A stretch of DNA of 64,000 bases from Sanghuangporus weigelae (lineage: Eukaryota > Basidiomycota > Agaricomycetes > Hymenochaetales > Hymenochaetaceae): assembly GCA_033182465.1 (NCBI GenBank), contig CP137318.1:2480001-2544000 (forward strand), written 5' to 3'. Both the position numbers and the translations under genes were made by a program. Below, one piece after another: positions 1 to 11,833 of the stretch (within the stretch, counting starts at the first letter, position 1; each line of letters opens with the position of its first letter). The notes beneath the pieces were generated by a model. That model did no database searches, was not told where the DNA came from, and worked only from the letters and a program-made list of their open reading frames with translations.

Positions 1-2015
1 GCGGCATCCTGCAGCTAGTACACATCACCATATCGGACATCGTCAGTCTGGAAGAGTAAGCAAGCTTCTTTTATCTATTGTTTACCTATCTTCTGGTGAA
101 CATAGAACTCTTCACTATTTCGTGGGGCCTTGTTTGCCTGATGTGTCTATCGGACGTACTATTTCCCCGATTTATTCCCTTAATATATATGCCAATGCTT
201 CTGCTTGTGAACTCACCTTCTGGTCTCATAGGCGAGGCAAATACGGTGGTCTCATAGGCTCGACCTGGGGTATAGCCAGTGTAGTCGGGCCACTTGTGGG
301 AGGGGTAAGCTACATCCTATCGTCCCTAGACTTGCATTGAATTATGTTGACGGATGTAACTAAAGGTATTCACAGATCACGTCTCTTGGCGATGGTTGGA
401 TCTGCAACGCTTCTTTTGATATACTGAATTTTAAGCTTTTCTCTTATACAGGTGTTTCTTCGTGAATTTACCCACAGGGGGTCTCGCCGCTGTCATTTTA
501 TTCTTCTTCCTCAACCTTAATCCCCATCATGGCCGTCCCTTACGAGAAAACATCGCCGAGCTTGACTTTCTAGGTCTGATTCTCGTTTTAAGCGGTGTCG
601 TATGCTTGCTCCTAGGATTCAACTTCAGTGAGACTAGCTGTGAGTGTTTTCCTGCCAAGAAATAAAGATTATACTTAGCGCTGATTTTCTTGTAATGCGC
701 ACAGGGTCAACACCGCAGACTATAGCCTTGATAATTGTCGGAGCAGTGGTACTCGTTCTTGCTGGTGTTAATGAAATATTTACTAAACGAGCAGCAATTG
801 TACCTCCTCGGTTGTTTAAGGTACGCATGGGTTGAATATGAAGCAACAAGGGCTGATAAGACGTTAAATACAGACCCGTACTACGACGATAATACTTGTG
901 ACATGCTTCTTACATGGAATTGGATTTTTCACCGCGACGTACTATCTTCCGCTGTTTTTCCAAATATTAGGATCAAGCGCGACTGGTGCTGGTATTCGGT
1001 GGGTGTCTTTTTTTCCGAAGTCCCTGCTGATGGACTCATGTTTACTTTGCTTGACAACAAACAGTATGATCCCCTATTCCTTTGGATCTGCCGCTCTCTC
1101 TGCGCTATCCGGACAGATCATAGCACATACCGGTTATCGACCTATTATCTGGGCAGGATTCTCGATTATGACACTTGGATACGGACTTATGATCATGTTA
1201 GACGATACGTCCAAAGGGTGGGTTGAAACTGGCCTTTGATTCGGTCAGAAAGTGGCTTGGCTGATGTGCTATATTGCGAATAGACTTGAAAGAGTGTTTT
1301 ATCCTCTCATTGCTGCTGTTGGAACTGGGTGTCTCTTTCAAATACCACTTATCGCATTACAAGCCGCCATGCCGTTGAAGGACATGGCAACGAGCACTTC
1401 GACCTTCATATTTGTGCGACAACTCGGTGGTACCGTAGGAGTGTCTATAGGTCAGGCGATATGGTCATCAGTAAGCCATAGATTTATTGAATTATGAAGG
1501 TAGACTCACACCTGGCTGGCCGCATGACCTTTTAGGAAATCCGCAGCAAGGCAAAGAAGCTATCTGGTATATCCATTAATACTTCGCCAAACGCACTGGC
1601 CGAAAGCGTGCGGTCCCTACGGAGCTTGTACCCTAATCCATCACAGCTCCGTCAGGTCATACACATTTACACAAGCGCGATAACAACGATATGGGTCTCA
1701 GTGACTCCTATGGTCGGGCTATGTTTCGTGCTCGTGCTCTTCATGCGTAAGTACACGCTTAAACGCACGACAGTTCGCAGTGGAAAGGGCACGGCTCAGA
1801 AGAATCCTGATGAGGCTGGGGAGGTGGAAACCGGAGTCAGGAGCAATGACGACGGCGACAATAATTACGACGCTGAAGATGCAAAGGCCCGTGATGATGA
1901 GAAGGAACGGATAGACGAAACTGACGATATCGCCGAGGAACGAAGATCGCGACAAAGAGACACCTCACCAACGACCACTGTGGTCGACTCGCACAATATC
2001 GTCGAGTGTGTCTGA
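1..2015 (+). CDS. DHA2-type MFS drug exporter, 3' part
   Basis: Partial gene whose start lies before the window. Likely an H+-coupled MFS exporter of toxins or drugs at the plasma membrane. Exons read 1-55, 232-304, 366-394, 452-639, 705-820, 874-998, 1065-1217, 1284-1470 and 1536-2015, all in phase. The first exon gives [18 protein letters not shown] and the next [20 protein letters not shown], the fungal DHA2 (14-TM) motif C region. Later exons carry the usual TM pattern, including [16 protein letters not shown] and [20 protein letters not shown]. The C-terminus is a charged, acidic, disordered cytosolic tail. The in-frame stops between exons all fall in introns, so this is not a pseudogene. 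The family is clear but the substrate cannot be read. Confidence 0.88.
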
Positions 2016-2510
2016 CATGGTTTCCGTCTGTGCACTGATATATAGAGATATGCTCGTTTCTTGCTATTTCTGACTTTATACAAAGACATCTCCGGTATTT
2101 AACTAGATAGATCTTTGACTCCGAGACAGGTTCATCCTTGTAGCAGTCAATCACCATGTATCGATTTTGTTGCTGAAGGATGCTTTGTGCTAGATAGAGG
2201 TGTGTGGTGTTGTGTGTAGATAAAGTTCCAATCGTAGTACATACACGCATATGGACCCACTATAAAGCCGTAATATCGGTTATGTAAGCAACGACAGCGA
2301 GATGGAAAACAAGAATTGACCTAAAACACAGACGGAATGCTCTACCAATACAAATACAGTGATATCTAGTACAGATCCAGGAAAAGGGGATAGGACGAGG
2401 AACAGCAGTGAGGGAACCAAGAGAAAATAGCAATGTAGGGCGCACGATAGCATGCAGTATCGTACGTGCAATATGCATCACAGCGGGGGCAAGACTCTCG
2501 GTGCTCCGCT
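2016..2510. other. Convergent intergenic gap
   Basis: Lies between the stop codons of the MFS exporter and SNF4, so it should hold both 3' UTRs and terminators. I see no conserved reading frame or RNA gene here. Confidence 0.6.
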
Positions 2511-3993
2511 CTACGGGTCGAAGCGGATCTCTTCCGGCTCGCACTCTTCAATCGACTCGCCAATGCCGATCTCACCTACGACGTACCGGAGAACATCGCT
2601 ATGTGTGATTATGCCCAACAATCGGCCTTTCTTTCCGCCTTGTTTCTCCTCAGCCTACCAGACGATCAGGGCGCTGAAGTGAATGAGAGAAGTTGGTTTA
2701 CTCACCTCCCCTTCTACGACGACAAGACGATGGAATCTTCTCTTCTTAATGAGCTGAAGTAATGTTCCAAGTGAATCCGATGCGTTGCATATAACCACGC
2801 CTGGAAAATCAGGCGAGCGCTGGTTCAAAGCTTCCGCGATGGTCAGATCCAGGGACTGATATGCTCCCAATCGGACAAGGGTCTGTCATTCAAAACTCAG
2901 GCATCCCGTTGCAACCAGAGATATCAATAGATGGCTTACGATAACGTCGACTGTCTCGTACAGGTTTACGACGACCCCGTTGTCGTCAATGATGGGCACA
3001 GCAGAAATACCGCGCTCGGAGAACATGTGCACCACATCGAAGACTCTTGTCTGCATCGTGGCCGTTGCGATGGGGTAGTACAGATTCTCTCGAGTCTTCT
3101 TGTTCTCCGCGTCTTCCGAAGACTGTCCGGTTACGCTCGGCGAAGAGGCGACATATGTCCCTATTTTCAGCTTTCGCAGGGATAGATGAAGGTGCTGTAC
3201 ATCTTTGGCGCACTGCGGGGATACTCAGCGAGCATTCAGAAAAAAAATGCGTTTGACTTACGTTGATAGCAATATATTTGAGTAACCTGTATTGCGTCAA
3301 AACGGAGACGATCACTTCGTGACCCGTCTCAGTATCCTCGTCTAGGAGTGGAAGTCTACGCGCATGCGTCTGGATCAAACGCTTCGCAGCCTCAAATAAG
3401 GTGCTCGTAGGGTGTTCGCGAATCAAAGGAACTGGCGCAACCTTAAGAAAGGTTTCAATTTCTGTTATTGAAAAAAAAAAAAGGTTAAGATGCAACGCGA
3501 ATGAAACGAGAAGAGACATACGGCGTAGGTTCTCTAGACGGAGGGTCTCAACATCAGCAGCCGCTGATTCGTAAGTTGCGGTGTGATAGTAGTATTGTAT
3601 GAGATGAATGATATCCGATACTGTGAGCATCCCGGCGAACTTGCCCTTCTCGCTGTTCCATAGTGGTGCAGATACAACGCCTGACGAAGTGTCGTGAGAT
3701 TCCTCTTTCTTACTTGCGCAAACCATATCAAGGATCTTACCATTGTACAGTAGACATTGAAGTGCCTTTCTAACCTCTAACTTTGTGTCTAGAACGATAA
3801 TACGGTAACTGACAGGGAACGAATCGTAATTCGTCCGACTCTTCAAATGTGCGCGAATCGACTTGAGAGCCGCTTCGTGCGATTCAATCGTCTGTACTGG
3901 AGGCAATTGCGAGGGCGCTCGCCGACGGCCCGATGCTTGGCGACGTACCTTCGGGCTCGACGGCGCGAGTGTCGCGTTTTGTGTGCTAGACAT
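2511..3993 (-). CDS. SNF4: Snf4-like gamma subunit of SNF1/AMPK kinase
   Basis: Nucleotide-sensing regulatory subunit of the SNF1/AMP-activated kinase, which controls energy metabolism in cytosol and nucleus. Five exons (3522-3993, 3262-3461, 2940-3212, 2706-2882, 2511-2654) give about 421 aa. A basic, Ser/Pro-rich N-terminal extension of about 50 residues precedes four CBS repeats. Visible CBS landmarks are KFAGMLTVSDIIHLIQYYYH (CBS1), RRLPLLDEDTETGHEVIVSV (CBS2), GISAVPIIDDNGVVVNLYET (CBS3) and GRLLGIITHSDVLRYVVGE (CBS4). Residue spacing and LKYIAIN after CBS2 fit Snf4 rather than other CBS proteins. The acceptor of the last exon could be 2654 or a few bases further in; both keep frame. The gene is tail-to-tail with the exporter. 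Confidence 0.93.
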
Positions 3994-4195
3994 GATCAGA
4001 GTGCATGCACGCAGGAGACAGGAGCCATAACCGAGTTCGGCTTAGAGATGGCTATTACGTAAGAGTTTAACAGTGATTCATAATTAATTCCGACAGACAC
4101 AAATACACAAAATTTGCAACAATATGGTGAGGATAAGTAATATGGCGTCTGTACAGATTGATTGCTTCTCGTAGGTCAAGATATTCGTACTATCA

Positions 4196-6178
4196 TCACC
4201 TCCGCCTTTCTCTTCTACTTCTATGCCGTTCATTCTGCCCTACACCAATAGCGCTCTCGGGAATCGCTTCGTGGTTCAATGCCGCAGCAATGACTTCAGC
4301 GGGAAGGTCCACCTCAACCCCGTCCGAGTATCTGAACGCATCAAGGGGAGAGTACGCTGGGGGAGGACGCGCATCGTCAACTCCAGCTCTCGTCTGTCCA
4401 CCTGCACCTGTCTGAGAAGACATAGGAGTCAATGCTCTGAGATGGATATCGGCCGCCGCCCCAGGTGACGACGGCTCGGGGAAATTCATAGGCGATTCTG
4501 GAGGAGGTTGCAAACGCATTACCATTTCAGCTGCCGAATTATTACGACTATGCCCTGAAGACCGGGCAGTGGAGAAATGCGATATAGGAGACCTCGAACG
4601 AGATCGAGAGGGAGAGACAGTCCTGGACGACTGCTCGGAGCTCTCTCCATCGCTTTGACCTGGAGGGGAAGGTGGGAGGTTTGTAGAAGTAGGAGTATGG
4701 AACGGCGTATCTGTAGGGGAGATGTACCGACCAGGGGCTGGTCCGTTATCAGGTCCCTCCTCCTCGATGGGCGTAATCGGCGGTGGAGGTGTTTGAGGCA
4801 ATGGCTCGACTACGGCGCTGTTCCGTAGAGGCGATGATTGCGGAGCAGAGGAAGGTCTAAGTCTGCGAGCGCGATGACCGCGCCTAGATGATGACGGAGA
4901 GGCAGAATCAGGCGGCGGCGGACCTTCAACTGGTCTTATCCCACCTCCCGCCTCGAGCAGAATGCTCCCTCGTTCACTGCCATAAGCTGGAGGAGGAGCC
5001 AATGTACCGACGCTAGGAGCCAATCCCCATTTCTTGACATTTGCCTCGATGAAGACGAAACCAGCCTGTCCAAGGTTCACGTGCAGGCTACACGGACCAT
5101 CCGCTCCCACAGTGGGAAACAAGTTCCAGCGTGTCATGCCGATGTACGCATCATCCATCTTCCGGCCGTTGCGAGTGAAGAAAACGGTGCCGGTGCGGGG
5201 TCTGTATCCAACACCAAGTACGTCGCCCTCCTTCAAAGGAGTGCCGTACGGTTGCGCTGTGAATGGATAGTTGTGAGACTTGTCACCATTCGAGTGATAT
5301 GCAACGGAAAACCGGCTGTGCCCTGGAAGCCTAAATGAAGGATAAGGCTTCGTAGCGAGTCCGATGGCAACTGAAGTCGACTCTGGAAGATCGAACATTT
5401 TGATCTCCCAATAATACACCTCGTTGAGTTTTGGTAGCGGGAGGTTTGACTGTACGCTGGATGAGCAGAATGGATCGGGCAAGAATGTCAGCTCTGTGCG
5501 TGAGTGCACAAGAATCGAGGCATTAGTCTCATAATCCGGTTCAAACGACCACGCCGATACTCCTTTCTCCTGAATGGACAAAAACTGGGAAAGTGTGATG
5601 TCCGTCGGTAACGAGTTTGGAGGATATTGAGTTTGAAACTCTTCAGAGAGAGGGTTGGTTGTGAGAAATTTGCAAGACAGCTAGCATTTAAACATACCTT
5701 TGGCTCTCCGGTACTGTCTTTGTGTTTCCTCATCGACGGTTTCCAACCATCGTTCTTCCACGCCTTCGAAACCACCCTCGCCATCAATAAGCTCCTCCCT
5801 GCTCATATCAATCGGGCCATCATTATCGCCAAGGGAGATACCCCGGCGTCGTCGTAAGAGTAGGACACAGACGAGAAAGAGCAAAAGAAGAAAGAGGAGA
5901 GAAGATAGTATGATAAGAAGTGGGAGAAGGACAAGCAAAGCATCTCGATTAGCAGGAGAAGATGACTGCGGATTGTCTACAATGTCTCTAGAATCCATGA
6001 GTTCATTTGGTAGGTCGAGCATGTCGAGAAGAACCCGCCGGGCATCGCCAACTGGTTGCCGGGCATCGGGATCGGACCCAGACGGGAAGTCGATCGTGCT
6101 TGACGCCTCGTGGGCCGCCATCGTGTGCGTCGTTGTCAGTAGTAGGAATAAGAAAGGTGACGAGTAGCGAGCAGGCAA
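4196..6178 (-). CDS. SSH4: Ssh4/Ear1-like Rsp5 adaptor (TM + SPRY + PPxY)
   Basis: Endosomal/vacuolar membrane adaptor that brings cargo to the Rsp5 ubiquitin ligase for multivesicular-body sorting. Two exons, 5698-6178 and 4196-5640, give about 641 aa. There is a single strong membrane segment at about residues 80-108 (LLVLLPLLIILSSLLFLLLL) followed by RRRR. A SPRY domain spans roughly residues 180-365, with YYWEIKMFDLPESTSVAIGL and VGYRPRTGTVFFTRNGRKMD. Two PPAY motifs, at about 377-380 and 587-590, are WW-domain ligands, as expected for an Rsp5 adaptor. A long Pro/Ser-rich tail separates them. The start at 6178 adds a short hydrophobic leader; an inner Met (MAAHE) 19 codons later is an alternative. 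Domain order matches yeast Ssh4. Confidence 0.92.
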
Positions 6179-6544
6179 TGTATGGAAAGAGATGATGCGA
6201 TGCCGATGGTCGTCGTGACGAGAGCGTGTTGAACAGTTGAGCTTGGGGCTGACCTAGCAGCAGCTGAGATGGCGCACCCTTATAAGGAAACATCTCTCAC
6301 AGCTTTGCATTTACGACTCGTAATCCACGCAAACTTCAGCTCTCGATGATATATTCGGTCATCATATCAGTCCTGATTTGATAGGTTATACATGTACCAC
6401 ACTTGGCCTCCTCCCGCCCGTAAAAAATAATAGAAAAAGAAAGACAAATAAAATAAATCATAGAAAGAATGTACAGCACGTGATAGATCTGTCGTAGGTA
6501 ACGCTTCGAGAAAGTACCTCTGCTTCTACTAAGGTGCCACAATA
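6179..6544. promoter_or_regulatory. Divergent promoter region SSH4 / TVP23
   Basis: 366 bp separate the two start codons, so both promoters and 5' UTRs must lie here. A TATA-like CTTATAAGG at 6281-6289 is about 105 bp upstream of the SSH4 start. No other motif stands out. Confidence 0.5.
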
Positions 6545-7996
6545 ATGAGCGCATCTGCTCCTCTCCTGCAAACTATCGAACCGGATGATGTTTCATCTAC
6601 AGGGCAGGTACCTTCGGGCAATATTAGCTCAGCAAATGCCGCAGCACCAAAGCCTGCTGTGCCGACAAACCGTACTGCAATGGCTTCCACACCTGGTGAT
6701 GCTGAAGCTGGTCAGCACTTCCGGGTCGTACTCTCAGTGGACTTACTGATGATTGTGTCGTGATTTCAGGCATAGCAGGAATATTCAGACAAGTACGCGA
6801 ATTGCTTATTATAACAGCACCGTGCTGGCATTGACACAGTGCACGTTCGTTACCACCTAGTCTTCGCATCCCCTCGTTTTGTTCTTCCTTTACTTCTTCC
6901 GAATAACTGCGCTAGCAGTTTATATATTATCCGGAATATTCACCGATAATTATGTCCTTTCGGTAAGCAGATTTCATGAACTTGCTTTCAATGAGTTGTT
7001 TAGACATTGCGTTTAGAGTGTGGTCGTCGTGGTTCTCCTGGCTATGGACTTCTGGAACTGCAGGGTATGCTTTGGATCTCAATTGGCAGTTCATTGGCTA
7101 AATGGATGCCTTAAGAATGTTGCTGGCCGAATATTAGTCGGCCTTCGATACTGGAATCAGGTCTGCCTTTTATTTATGTGTATCGCGCGTGTTATATCAG
7201 CTCACGCTTGGTTTAGGTTGACGACGATGGAGAAAGCTATTGGGTATTCGAGACCCGCGACGTAAGTACTGTCTACTTCGCGGTGTGTAATGTCCGTCGT
7301 CGTAACAGCTGTCCATCAACTACACGCAGCCATCACGACCAGCCAACCCTATCGACTCTCGGTAAGTTCAAGCCGGTTATTGGTCTAGGGTATATCTCAC
7401 CAAACAAACCTTGTTTCTGATGCATGACATGATCGAATGTCAGGATGTTTTGGGTGTGTTTCTTTACGCCTTTCGAAGTGTATCTATACCATGCTTAAGT
7501 GATGTCTGTTATGCCCTTTGTTGTTCTCCAGGTGGCGATATACACTTTCCCGGTGCTTTGGCTAGTCCTCCTGTTTATTTCGATATTGAAACTGAACACG
7601 TACGCGAGCGCACCTTTCCCTTGCTGTTCCTTTCTGAATCCTTGATGCTTGATGCTAAACGGTCGTGCATGACTTTGCCCTTGTCGAAATCTCTAGATTC
7701 CTGCCCATCGTCCTCCTGGCGCTTATTTTCAACGTCACAAACGCGATAGGGTTCACGTATGCGTGCGTATCCTCTTATCTCCTTTTTTAGTCTTTCAAGT
7801 ACAGAGGTCGCTTACGTTTTTCTCCTTTGTGGTGATTGTAATACCCCGTGCGCCTTGCGTGTATAGCGATCGAGACGCGAAGCAGAGATGGGCAAATAGC
7901 ATGGCCGCTTCCGGTTGGAATTTTGGCCTGGGCAGCATTGGCGGCCAGCTTATAGGCAGTGCCGTCAAGAACAGCGTCGGACGCGTTTTCGCATAA
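6545..7996 (+). CDS. TVP23: Tvp23-family Golgi membrane protein
   Basis: Small four-TM protein of late Golgi/TGN vesicles (Tvp23/FAM18 family), linked to retrograde traffic. Eleven exons: 6545-6710, 6770-6792, 6861-6962, 7017-7064, 7116-7160, 7217-7261, 7309-7361, 7444-7453, 7532-7599, 7697-7762 and 7867-7996. They sum to 756 nt, or 251 aa, with consistent phase. Diagnostic stretches are [51 protein letters not shown] and [20 protein letters not shown]. The N-terminal 55 residues are disordered. Exon 8 is a 10-nt microexon supplying the MFW of SRMFW. The gene is unusually intron-dense for its size. Confidence 0.93.
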
Positions 7997-8633
7997 TTTT
8001 GATTTGATTTCTTCAGCAGCTTAGACACATGTATACCCTTCATTCATTCATTCATTCGATACGTGCAATCATTAGTTCTCTTCACGCCGAGAATATACAG
8101 ATTGTATGTGCATTTTTTTTTCGAGTGTGTTTCTACCGACAATCCGCTCTGCGGAGCGGACAGACAACAAGTTGCAGGGACTAACAGGAAGCCGAAAAGA
8201 ATTTTTTGAAGCACGCCCTTTTTGAGGCCGAAGTACGAAAATAGTGAAAAGCGCTGAAAATGAAAGAAAAAAAAAAGGACTTTGAATGTGATAAATATTA
8301 AACATTGAAAGAAACGGGAGGAAAAATGCGAAGTGCAGCGGAAAGTCGAATGCATGCAACGCGAGAGCTAGATAATACAAACTGCTTTGAACTTGAGTGA
8401 CGTGCACAAAGAATGAAACGAGTCCGACGTCCGAGAAAGGTTGTGGCAGAGAGGAAGATAATAACAATGCGAAGAAAGGTGGGCCGAAAAATATAAATGC
8501 AGGTGAAGAGAAAACAAATACGATGATGACGAACGATACCTACTGGCATAGGCGAAACATAACGGAAAAAGAGAAAAATGAACATGAACATAGTGCACTA
8601 GAGCTTGTATAACTTATATGATGCCATTATGCA
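7997..8633. other. Convergent intergenic gap with CATT repeat
   Basis: Lies between the stops of TVP23 and the phosphatase gene. It holds a short (CATT)4 tandem at 8041-8056 and purine-rich stretches. If the phosphatase has a further terminal exon (see that entry), it would fall here. No coding signal otherwise. Confidence 0.55.
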
Positions 8634-10933
8634 TTATGGACCCCGAGTACCTATTCCGACCCATCCGCGCGCATCGACACGTGAGCAGGCAGTCGTCGGC
8701 GTCGGCGGGACGGAGAGACCAATGAAGGACCTCCTCTTACCTTGCGTCGTCTTGAAGGACGACACGCGAGGGGTCGGTGCTGCCGCGAATGGCATGGGGC
8801 TGTTCAGATTGGACGTGACGGTGACCATATGAGGAGTGAAGTGTGACTTGAGCGTCGGCGACGGCGGAAATACGAAGAGTGTCTGAGAAGGCGTGGTGAC
8901 TGACAGGTGTGACAGCTGGGACTGGCTGCTAGATCGGGATGACGAGCGCGTGGCAACTGTCCGATGATGACTGGACTCGCGCGCTGGACCCAATCCTGGA
9001 CGGCTGTTTCCAAGATCGGTCACTCGCAAAGAAGTAGCCGACTCGCTAAGACGCAACGGAGGTGGAGCTGGGCGCCGCCGCGTGGGTTCAGCCTTGGGGA
9101 CAGGCTCAAGCGGTGAAGGCGCTTCAGACGGACCAAGCACATCTGGAGACGATGGAACGGGAGGGAGAAAGTTCAAAGGAGGTGGTCTCGCTTTAGCCCG
9201 AGGCTTGAACGGAAGTCGTGCTGTGAACCCAAACGACGTCTTCGTAGCAGGAGCAGAAGGCGGAGGATGAGAAACAAGAGAATGCTGCTTCGCAGAGTAT
9301 GCAGGTCTTGCAGCAGTACTAGGCGGAAATATTTGAGAAGACAAGGTTAGGTGGTTCCCCTTCTTCAGGTCAGGAGATACGTTGGGCTCTTCCTCTGTCG
9401 TCTCTCCACTATGGCTACGTGAAGATATGCTTGGAGCATCGAAGCCACCTCCGATCCCTAGCAGGTCTTCCTTCTCGTCTTCTTCCACAAGATCTTCTGA
9501 GATAATACTGTTCACAGTAAAGTTACTCGCGATCGACCCAGTACGCTTGCGATTGCCATACTTGGCTTTCCAAACAGGCCCCATGCCGATCCCTGTAGAC
9601 GAGCCCACGGACGATCCAGAAGCCTTTCGTGCAACTCTCCGCTCTTCCATTGCCTTGTCTAGAGCGTAAGCCTCTTGAAGCACTTCTGCACTTTCGCGAT
9701 CATCGTCATGTTCAGGTTCCTCGTCAAGCATTCGTCTGCGACGACTCCATTCTTCTTCTTCGTCTCCGGCGACTGATGAATTCTCAGACCCCGACGGCGA
9801 CTTACTAACACCGTTTAGTACTTGCTGATAGTCTTGCAGCTGGTATATTAAACTAAAGCACAACATATGAGCATCAGTACCAATATGGAAGATTAACGCT
9901 TACAGCATGTTCGGGCCAATACAGCTGCTCTTCGATTTAACGAAATCGTAAGCGCCTGAAAACCCAGTACCCTTGAGAGCCTGTATCTCAGGCGGACTAG
10001 TCGCCGACGATTGGGCAGCAGCACGCATCACCAACGCGATAGCGACAGTAGCCGACCGCGAAACACCGCACTGGCAACTGTACATCCATGTCTATGAGTA
10101 ATATCAAAGGTCGGAGTAAGAGCATGCACGTACTGGACTAACACGCCATCACCACGATGCAACGCGGAATCAATGAAAGCCATGGCGGTAATGAAGCCGT
10201 CCTTGACTAGGTCGGGTTGGCCATGAGACCAAGAGAGCTTCATGTAATGCATTGCCGGCCGCGTTCCATGGGCGGGATAGAATGTTTCACCTGCATCGCT
10301 AGAAGCGCTGACACTTCGAGAGAGCGCCGCGGAGTCGAAGAGTGAAATGACCTCTTTGGCCACGTTTAATATTGCGCGAATACCGCGGTAGGCTAGACCA
10401 TTCCAGTCCGTAGCATTGTCCTCGTTGCCTAGCCAGACGCCGGGAAGTATCTCAACTGGACCATCGGCGTACGGAGATAGAGGGATCTCGTCCTCGTCTT
10501 TCCGATGCAAACGTGATGACAAGGAGACATTCGGGATGGAAGCTACTGAAGCACGTCTTCTAGGCTCGATGGCGGATGCTGCACGTGTTGAATCATCGGT
10601 GGTGTGCCCGCCTTCTGCGTCTGAAAAGAGGGAGAGAGAATGTGCGGATCTGTTCGGGTGGACGGCGGGTAGAGTGAGAGAGAGTTTTTTGGTATTCCGC
10701 ATCGGCCTCTGTTTAGTGAGTAACGGATGAGGGATTTGCGGCGAGTTGTCTGACTCGGAGTTTGCGGAAGAGAGGGAGGAAGATGCAGATGCGGATGCGG
10801 AATCGGCGAGGACTAGAGAAACTTGCTGCTTTTGAGGCGGGGTGTGTATGCGCAAGGAAGGAGGGGGACCCTTCCTGCGTGGCTGGACTGCGTTACGCTG
10901 GCGAGGGGTCTGGTCATGGTCTGTAAGGAGCAT
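8634..10933 (-). CDS. Dual-specificity protein phosphatase (MAPK-phosphatase type)
   Basis: Likely removes phosphates from Tyr/Thr of MAP kinases, like Msg5 of yeast or Pmp1 of fission yeast; the partner is inferred. Exons 10134-10933, 9904-10077 and 8634-9852 give about 730 aa. A disordered N-terminus precedes the DSP domain (about residues 165-360), which begins VEILPGVWLGNEDNATDWNG. Splicing at 10134/10077 creates the active site HCQCGVSRSAT, with the CX5R Cys at about residue 268 and Arg at about 274. The last about 370 residues are acidic, then Ser/Pro-rich and disordered. A good donor (GTAAGAG, minus strand near 8740) lies about 105 nt before the chosen stop, so the C-terminal 35 residues may be an unspliced intron. 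Confidence 0.85.
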
Positions 10934-11833
10934 GGCCTGAGACCGAGAGATGGGCGAGAAGGAGTAATAAATCTAAGAAATCGAAAGTAAACACGACCAG
11001 CGTGGAGAGAGAGAGAGAAGACAAGACAAGTAGATGATTATACACGGAAAGATGGGAACGAGGAGAAAAGGCGGGCGTCGAGTGAAGAGGAGGGAGAGAC
11101 GCCTTGCCTTGCCTTGACTTGCCTCGCGGGTGGTTGTACGGAACGAACGAGTTGAAACAAACGAGACCGACCATTAGACCTTTGTGTGTCCATGTTTGTC
11201 CTTTCAGGGTCCACTCCCTTGTCTTTCCCCGAATTAGTACTAGTTTCCGCTTCGATCCTCGTTCCCCTTCCTTCTTATTATCTCTTCCCCTTCAAGACAT
11301 CTCACTCTCCAGCTTAATCGATTCCCAATGCTCGTAGAGGGATATCCCTCGAGTTTGTAGTCTGACCTAATGGAGAGGGCAAGTGGTGATGGCATGGAAA
11401 AACTGATGGAAAACTGTTCCACGTCGACGGCAACGGAAGGCATGGTCCGTTGCTCCGATCTTTATTTCTCCACTAATACTTATCCCAGCCCAGCCATCTT
11501 CTTTCCACGCTCGTGTGCTTCCTCGAGGCTGGGGATCATGAAGGCTCTGTTAAACTGAATTGCTCGTGGCGCTTTGAATGAATGAATCAGGATCCGTGAT
11601 AGTCGTACTTTCGACTCACAAACGGAATGTGAACCTTCGGTCGTCATCGAGACCATTGATCAATCAACCAAATCCGGCAATTACCGAAAACAGATATTAA
11701 TAACTAACGTTAGTCAGCCGTAGTGTGACATCACGTGCATAACAACGGTGACGCAGAACGTGCCGTTCTCGGCCGTCAGACCGATGGAGGTCACTGGCAG
11801 GTCACTGTTGTTCTACTTTACTCTACATCGGCC
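10934..11833. promoter_or_regulatory. Divergent promoter region, phosphatase / m-AAA protease
   Basis: About 900 bp between the two start codons, the largest gap in the window. It holds purine-rich GAGA runs near 11010, a short degenerate CCTTG repeat at 11101-11123, and pyrimidine-rich blocks at 11215-11310 that could be core promoters or 5' UTR. No convincing gene. In the m-AAA frame the coding sequence stays open upstream to an ATG at 11735. Confidence 0.5.

Noticed and set aside
735-1226. 163-codon plus-strand open frame overlapping the DHA2 exporter
   Set aside because: It runs through two introns and out of frame with TM-encoding exons that match the DHA2 family; a shadow frame.
1-2015. 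MFS gene as a pseudogene, because of many in-frame stops
   Set aside because: All stops fall inside short GT-AG introns and the spliced phase is consistent throughout.
8041-8056. (CATT)4 tandem as a meaningful satellite or regulatory repeat
   Set aside because: Only four copies in a convergent non-coding gap; ordinary simple sequence.
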